From: Rhynchospora pubera
Lineage: Eukaryota > Streptophyta > Magnoliopsida > Poales > Cyperaceae
Assembly: GCA_028095005.1 (NCBI GenBank)
Contig: CM051459.1
Coordinates: 198,873,902 to 198,937,901, forward strand
DNA: 64,000 bases
Reading direction: 5' to 3'
Position numbers and translations under genes: made by a program. Under the pieces are notes generated by a model, which was not told the origin of the DNA, searched no databases, and worked only from the letters and a program-made list of their open reading frames with translations. Positions 60,207 to 64,000 of this stretch are shown piece after piece (the stretch's first letter is position 1; every line of letters starts with the position of its first letter).

Positions 60207-62006
60207 CGGCGGCCCGGCCGGGAGTGGGAAAACCTTCGACCCAATCTCTGACAATTCTTTCGCCAAAGCTCTCCTGCCGCCAACCTCCGCAGGAAAGATT
60301 TTTTTTCTTGGGCACTGCGATCTCCAGCGAAAAAAGAAAAGTGGGTCAGATCTGGTGAAACGATACGCTGCCACGTGGGTGCTTCCCGTCGCCGGAGATG
60401 CCTCAGATCCCTCGCATGCTAATTCGTCAGGCAAGAATGTGTCTAGACTTGATGACGTCACCAACAAAGGATCGACGAATAGGAGGAGAGATTGTTGGTG
60501 GGCTCACGCGCTCGATTTTCGGATGTGGAGATGTAGCGATCTATTGGTGGAGGTGTGGCGATCGACGAATTTGAGAGGAAAGAGAAGGGCCGCCGGAAGG
60601 AGTCTAGGGTTTGATGAGAGAGAGAGAGAGATTAGGATTTAGGAAGGAGAGGGAAAGAATGAAAGAAGATTGGGGTCGAGATTTGGATCCGACGGTGCAG
60701 ATTAGATGGACCAGTTTTTCTGAGCGGCCAGTGATTTGCCCCGGCTATTGTTGGTCTTCGCTGCACCTGGTGTATAAACCGTAACGAGACGCCGTTAATG
60801 GTTTCGGATGAAAAGATAGATATAATACTCTGTTTTGAAGGGGTTTATGCTACTAACTATAATAAATTACACCCCTAAAAAAATCTAATAAATTGGAAAT
60901 TGGCAAATTTATTTATTGAAGGTTGATGACATCACGTTTCAGTGAAATATTATACTTAAATTTATCAAGTCCGCTGGTTGACAATAAAAATGTGTTTATT
61001 CTTGTATAATAATAATAGCAACAATAGTTGTATGACAAAATTATAAATAAAGTATACATGCAAAAAATAAAAAGAATATTGCAGGTTCAATATAAAAAAA
61101 ATAATATAGATTAAATTTGTTAAGAAAATTACAGATAATGAAGATTATTTTTTCAAAAAATAATAACTACAAGAATGTCAGGATACTTTGTCTTTCAAAT
61201 TGAATCGTGCCAAGATTATTTTGCAAAGGTAAACTAGAATCTGTCAAAAATAATTTGATTAAAATAATAGTCGATGAAATATTATATTTCTTCCAATGCT
61301 CTGACTTAAACTTATAAATTCGCAGTTGATTAAAGAAAAATGTTATCAAAGTTTTTTCGGATGGATCATTCCTCTAATTCACAAACTGGAAAGTGGGACC
61401 CTGCGTCCAAGACGTAGCAGGCAATTGGGGAACACCGTTAATCGTATGGACCAAGCCTATTCAAAAATTAACACATAAAGGAAAACGGAAACGAACAGGT
61501 GGACTGGAGAAGGATATTTTGTTGGAGTCGGTGTGACGGGGTTTCCAAGGACAATCCCATACCGCGTGATTACTTTAACAAATCGCCGTTTGAATAAAGC
61601 ATGGGTTTAATAAGGAGAGAAACGAACTTGTCTCTATACGTTGGTGTACGATATTTATCTTGTGCTCCAGGAGTAGCACAACGCAGCACTCTAGTCTAGT
61701 TACTTCGTTCTCTATTTTGATTTGTATGATCTTCAGGAAAAGATCAGAGTTTCCACCGAGCTATAATATGTTTCTAGTTCTAGCAAATTAGAACCGTCAT
61801 TTTTGAGCACCCGTGCGTTTCCTTCCAGACCTTTCTGTTTTTTAATGGTCGGGCGTGCGCCGTGTAGACCGACCCGGGTCCTAGTTCCTTATTGGATTCG
61901 AATCCATTAAACCGAATTGAAAATAAACCCGAAAAGAAAAGAGGAGAATTTATAGTCAAGGTTATTTATTTTTGGATTACAAATTACAATTTTATTATAT
62001 TTTGAC
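60207..62006. other. Intergenic region: leader and promoter of the EPL-like gene
   Basis: 60207-60670 is GC-richer and is probably the 5' UTR and proximal promoter of the minus-strand EPL-like gene. It contains an upstream in-frame extension and a GA repeat near 60618-60632. 60850-62000 is AT-rich with no gene or clear element seen. Confidence 0.4.
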
Positions 62007-63869
62007 TCAGACAGTAATGTACTTCACAACAGATGAGCGAACATCCTCCATGAAAGCAGCTATGTCTTTCTGAAAAAATTAAATGGACAAAATAATAATT
62101 AATTAACATTGTATTATGTCACTTTGAAAGTACAGTCAATGCAAGTAAAAGTACTTTTGTACTTGTACATTTAAATAAGACTCTAAAGTTGACATCTAAT
62201 TAAATTAAGACCCCAGCAAGAAATAAATTAACAAGATAGATGAAATCCAAACAAACTCAAAACCAATGCATCTTCTATTTCGATTTTTCATTACTAAGTA
62301 TAGCATAATCCAATTGAAGATGGGACTAAATTAAGGTCAAAAAACATATAACAGTTACATATGAATTAACCAACTTACAAAGTTTCAATATTTTGATTTA
62401 CTTAATCATTTGTAATTTCCGAAGAAGTTCAGAACAATGTGTATTTCAAAAAGGTTTAAACAGCAAAAAAAATTTAATAATAATAAATAAATAAAGAGGA
62501 AAACTAGAGAAGCACCTGATTGCTGCTCACTGCACTTGCTATGTTTTCATCAAGAAGAGCCAGTAGTGATCTGTTAAGCTCATTTTTCTCCACCATCTCC
62601 AGTAACTGTTCATTGTTTCCAATTCCATTCATATTAAAAAAAAAAAGAATGAAAAATACCTTACGGACAAAACAACTAAAAATAGCTAATCGTTGTCCTC
62701 TTTTATTCTGCTCAATTAATTTTCTCTTGTATGCTTTACTAGTTGGACAACTGCATATTTCACAAGTTAAACTGATCTCTCCATTCAAACTTCACGATCT
62801 ACCATATAGAAAAGTGTAAATGCTCCACATGAACATGCAAAAAAAATAAAACTTTTCATATGTGTATACTATATAGTATGACAAGAAGATACATACTAGA
62901 ACAACACATGCAATTTGGAAATTCACTAATTAAAAAGTCTAAGCCTTTTATCACAAACAAGTTGGGGTAGGCTAGAAATGACACCCCGACCCTGGTCATT
63001 TCTTGTATATATGGCTGAGTTTTTTACGCTGGCTCGCCAAGCCTATCGCAAGCATGCGGGCTTGAACCCTGGACCTCTTAGAAGAGAGCCAAGTGCTCTT
63101 ACCACCTGAGCTACTAGACCACATGCTCTTGGAAATTCACTAATTACTTGTACAAAAATGTTTTGGAATAGAAAAAAGAAGCAAACAAGTGGATATAATC
63201 TTACAGTAGATTTTCTATCTTTAGATTGCAAAATCTTCATCAAGTTCTCCCTAGCCGATACCATATCTGCTTGCATCTTATCATATGCTTCTGCATAATA
63301 ATGTTTCAAAGTAAATTAAGCAAATAGAAAATTGTAATTGGTGCACGTTAAGTAATTGATCTAATGCTGTGAAACAAAGGATATTTTTTCAGTGTACTGG
63401 GCTGCTTAAAAGACGCGTAAAGACACATAATAAAATCACAGAAACAAAAATTATGAATTGGTAACAAAAAAAACATTACAAGAACTACCCTAAGTTTTTA
63501 TGCCAAATGAACCCGACAAGTAAAACTGTTTGGCCCTAACATGCCTCACAAACCCTGTGCTCACACACCATAAGTTTTGAGATTTTAATTTTACTAAGGG
63601 TGTAAATGAAAGAATAAGAATACAATTAACAACTTGATATACAAAAGAGAAAACTTGCCAGCTCCCTCTAGCAAAACCTTATGCATTGCCTCCAACTCAA
63701 TTAATCTATCATCCATAGCCTACAGAGGAAATAACACTTTAATTCTCTTTCCCACAAACCAGGATTATTTGCAAGAAGCAAAGCCCCTATTATAACCTGA
63801 GTTTTGTTCACTGCGAATCGGATTTGTGCAATTTCACGCTGTATATGATCAAAGAATGCTTTGTCCAAC
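62007..63869 (-). CDS. Unidentified coiled-coil protein, 3' exons only (gene continues beyond right edge)
   Basis: Five exons fit in phase on the minus strand: 63869-63797, 63719-63659, 63290-63205, 62605-62516 and 62069-62007 (TGA). They encode about 123 residues: LDKAFFDHIQREIAQIRFAV, MDDRLIELEAMHKVLLEGAE, AYDKMQADMVSARENLMKIL, LLEMVEKNELNRSLLALLDE, then KDIAAFMEDVRSSVVKYITV. The sequence is helical with heptad-like Leu spacing and no membrane segment. The second intron has a GC donor (gctg/gcaagt), and its joint restores a Glu codon. The third intron after the first visible exon (63204-62606) hosts a SINE. The consistent phases and undamaged frame argue for a real, conserved gene. I do not recognise the family; upstream exons lie outside or in the last bases of the window. 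Confidence 0.8.
62933..63128 (-). mobile_element. tRNA-derived SINE (Au-SINE-like) in an intron
   Basis: On the minus strand it begins with a tRNA-like head carrying a polymerase III A box (tagctcaggtgg, 63113-63102) and B box (gggttcaagcc, 63069-63059). A tRNA-unrelated body follows, ending in ccaacttgtttgtgataaaa and a short T-rich tail. A perfect 18-bp duplication, ttggaaattcactaatta, flanks it at 62915-62932 and 63129-63146, which proves insertion by target-primed retrotransposition. The 3' tail resembles plant Au SINEs from memory. The acceptor side of the tRNA cannot pair, so this is not a tRNA gene. Confidence 0.88.
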
Positions 63870-64000
63870 CTAAAGTAGCCGCAATACTAACAAAATTAGA
63901 GAGAGCAAGAAAATAAAAAACTAAATATTAAGAAATAAAACATTTTTTTGTTTAACAATCGATCAAAACAGTCCACCATTTTCATGTTACTAATACAAAA

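Noticed and set aside
60207..60467. In-frame upstream ATG for the EPL-like gene
   Set aside because: The 87 extra residues look like translated UTR, while MPSVGTRRTTRVF matches the known family N-terminus.
59914..60642. 242-codon frame on the plus strand
   Set aside because: It lies opposite the first exon and 5' leader of the EPL-like gene and has no recognisable domain; a shadow frame.
63040..63128. tRNA-Glu-like sequence on the minus strand
   Set aside because: A and B boxes and an anticodon-like arm are present, but the 3' acceptor half does not pair, and the block is the head of a SINE with flanking 18-bp duplications.

Overview
The window is nuclear DNA of a flowering plant, most likely a eudicot. 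The signs are short exons split by AT-rich introns with T-rich 3' ends, plant-type LTR retrotransposons, Helitrons and MITEs, and two recognisable plant host genes. I cannot place the species. There is no bacterial, organellar or CRISPR content. All names below come from reading the sequence; no database was searched.

Layout. (1) 1-8885: 3' two thirds of a Ty3/gypsy element of the Tat clade (Ogre/Retand type), inserted in the plus orientation. It has the end of pol with two RNase H domains and a DD35E integrase, a 41-bp minisatellite, a spliced gene on the opposite strand (4505-7530), and the 3' LTR (8311-8885). (2) 8886-12851: 3' part of a Helitron into which the gypsy element appears to have jumped. 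(3) About 13.5-55.2 kb: three tandem copies of one F-box/DUF295-like locus. Copy B (26799-29187) is an intact two-exon gene. Copy A (13.5-22.3 kb) and copy C (41.3-55.2 kb) are broken copies full of later insertions. Because the copies are alignable, B acts as the empty site for insertions in A and C. Three complete Helitrons can therefore be delimited to the base: 18578-21811, 41966-49744 and 49873-53329. All sit in A|T targets, start TC and end in a hairpin plus CTAG. Other insertions with visible target-site duplications are a hAT element (13647-18154) carrying a 3.76-kb solo LTR, and two Mutator-like elements (48263-49521, 53793-55145). Between copies A and B lie a copia-type solo LTR (22605-24320) and a Harbinger-type MITE (24770-25760). 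Between copies B and C lie more Helitron ends, a degenerate hAT transposase gene (30785-32662 minus) and a DNA-level fragment of the 8-oxoguanine glycosylase gene OGG1 (38953-39521). (4) 55.5-64 kb: quieter host DNA. It holds an intact Enhancer-of-polycomb-like gene (56515-60206 minus, four exons, 873 residues) and the 3' exons of an unidentified coiled-coil protein gene (62007-63869 minus), which has a tRNA-derived SINE in one intron.

The region reads as a small F-box cluster that has become an insertion trap, next to conserved housekeeping chromatin genes. I see no wholly new biological system. The most informative material is the natural set of filled and empty sites for several Helitron families, including one whose 5' terminal hexamer has expanded into a tandem array. 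The antisense gene of the Tat element and the gene fragments carried by the Helitrons are also worth checking.
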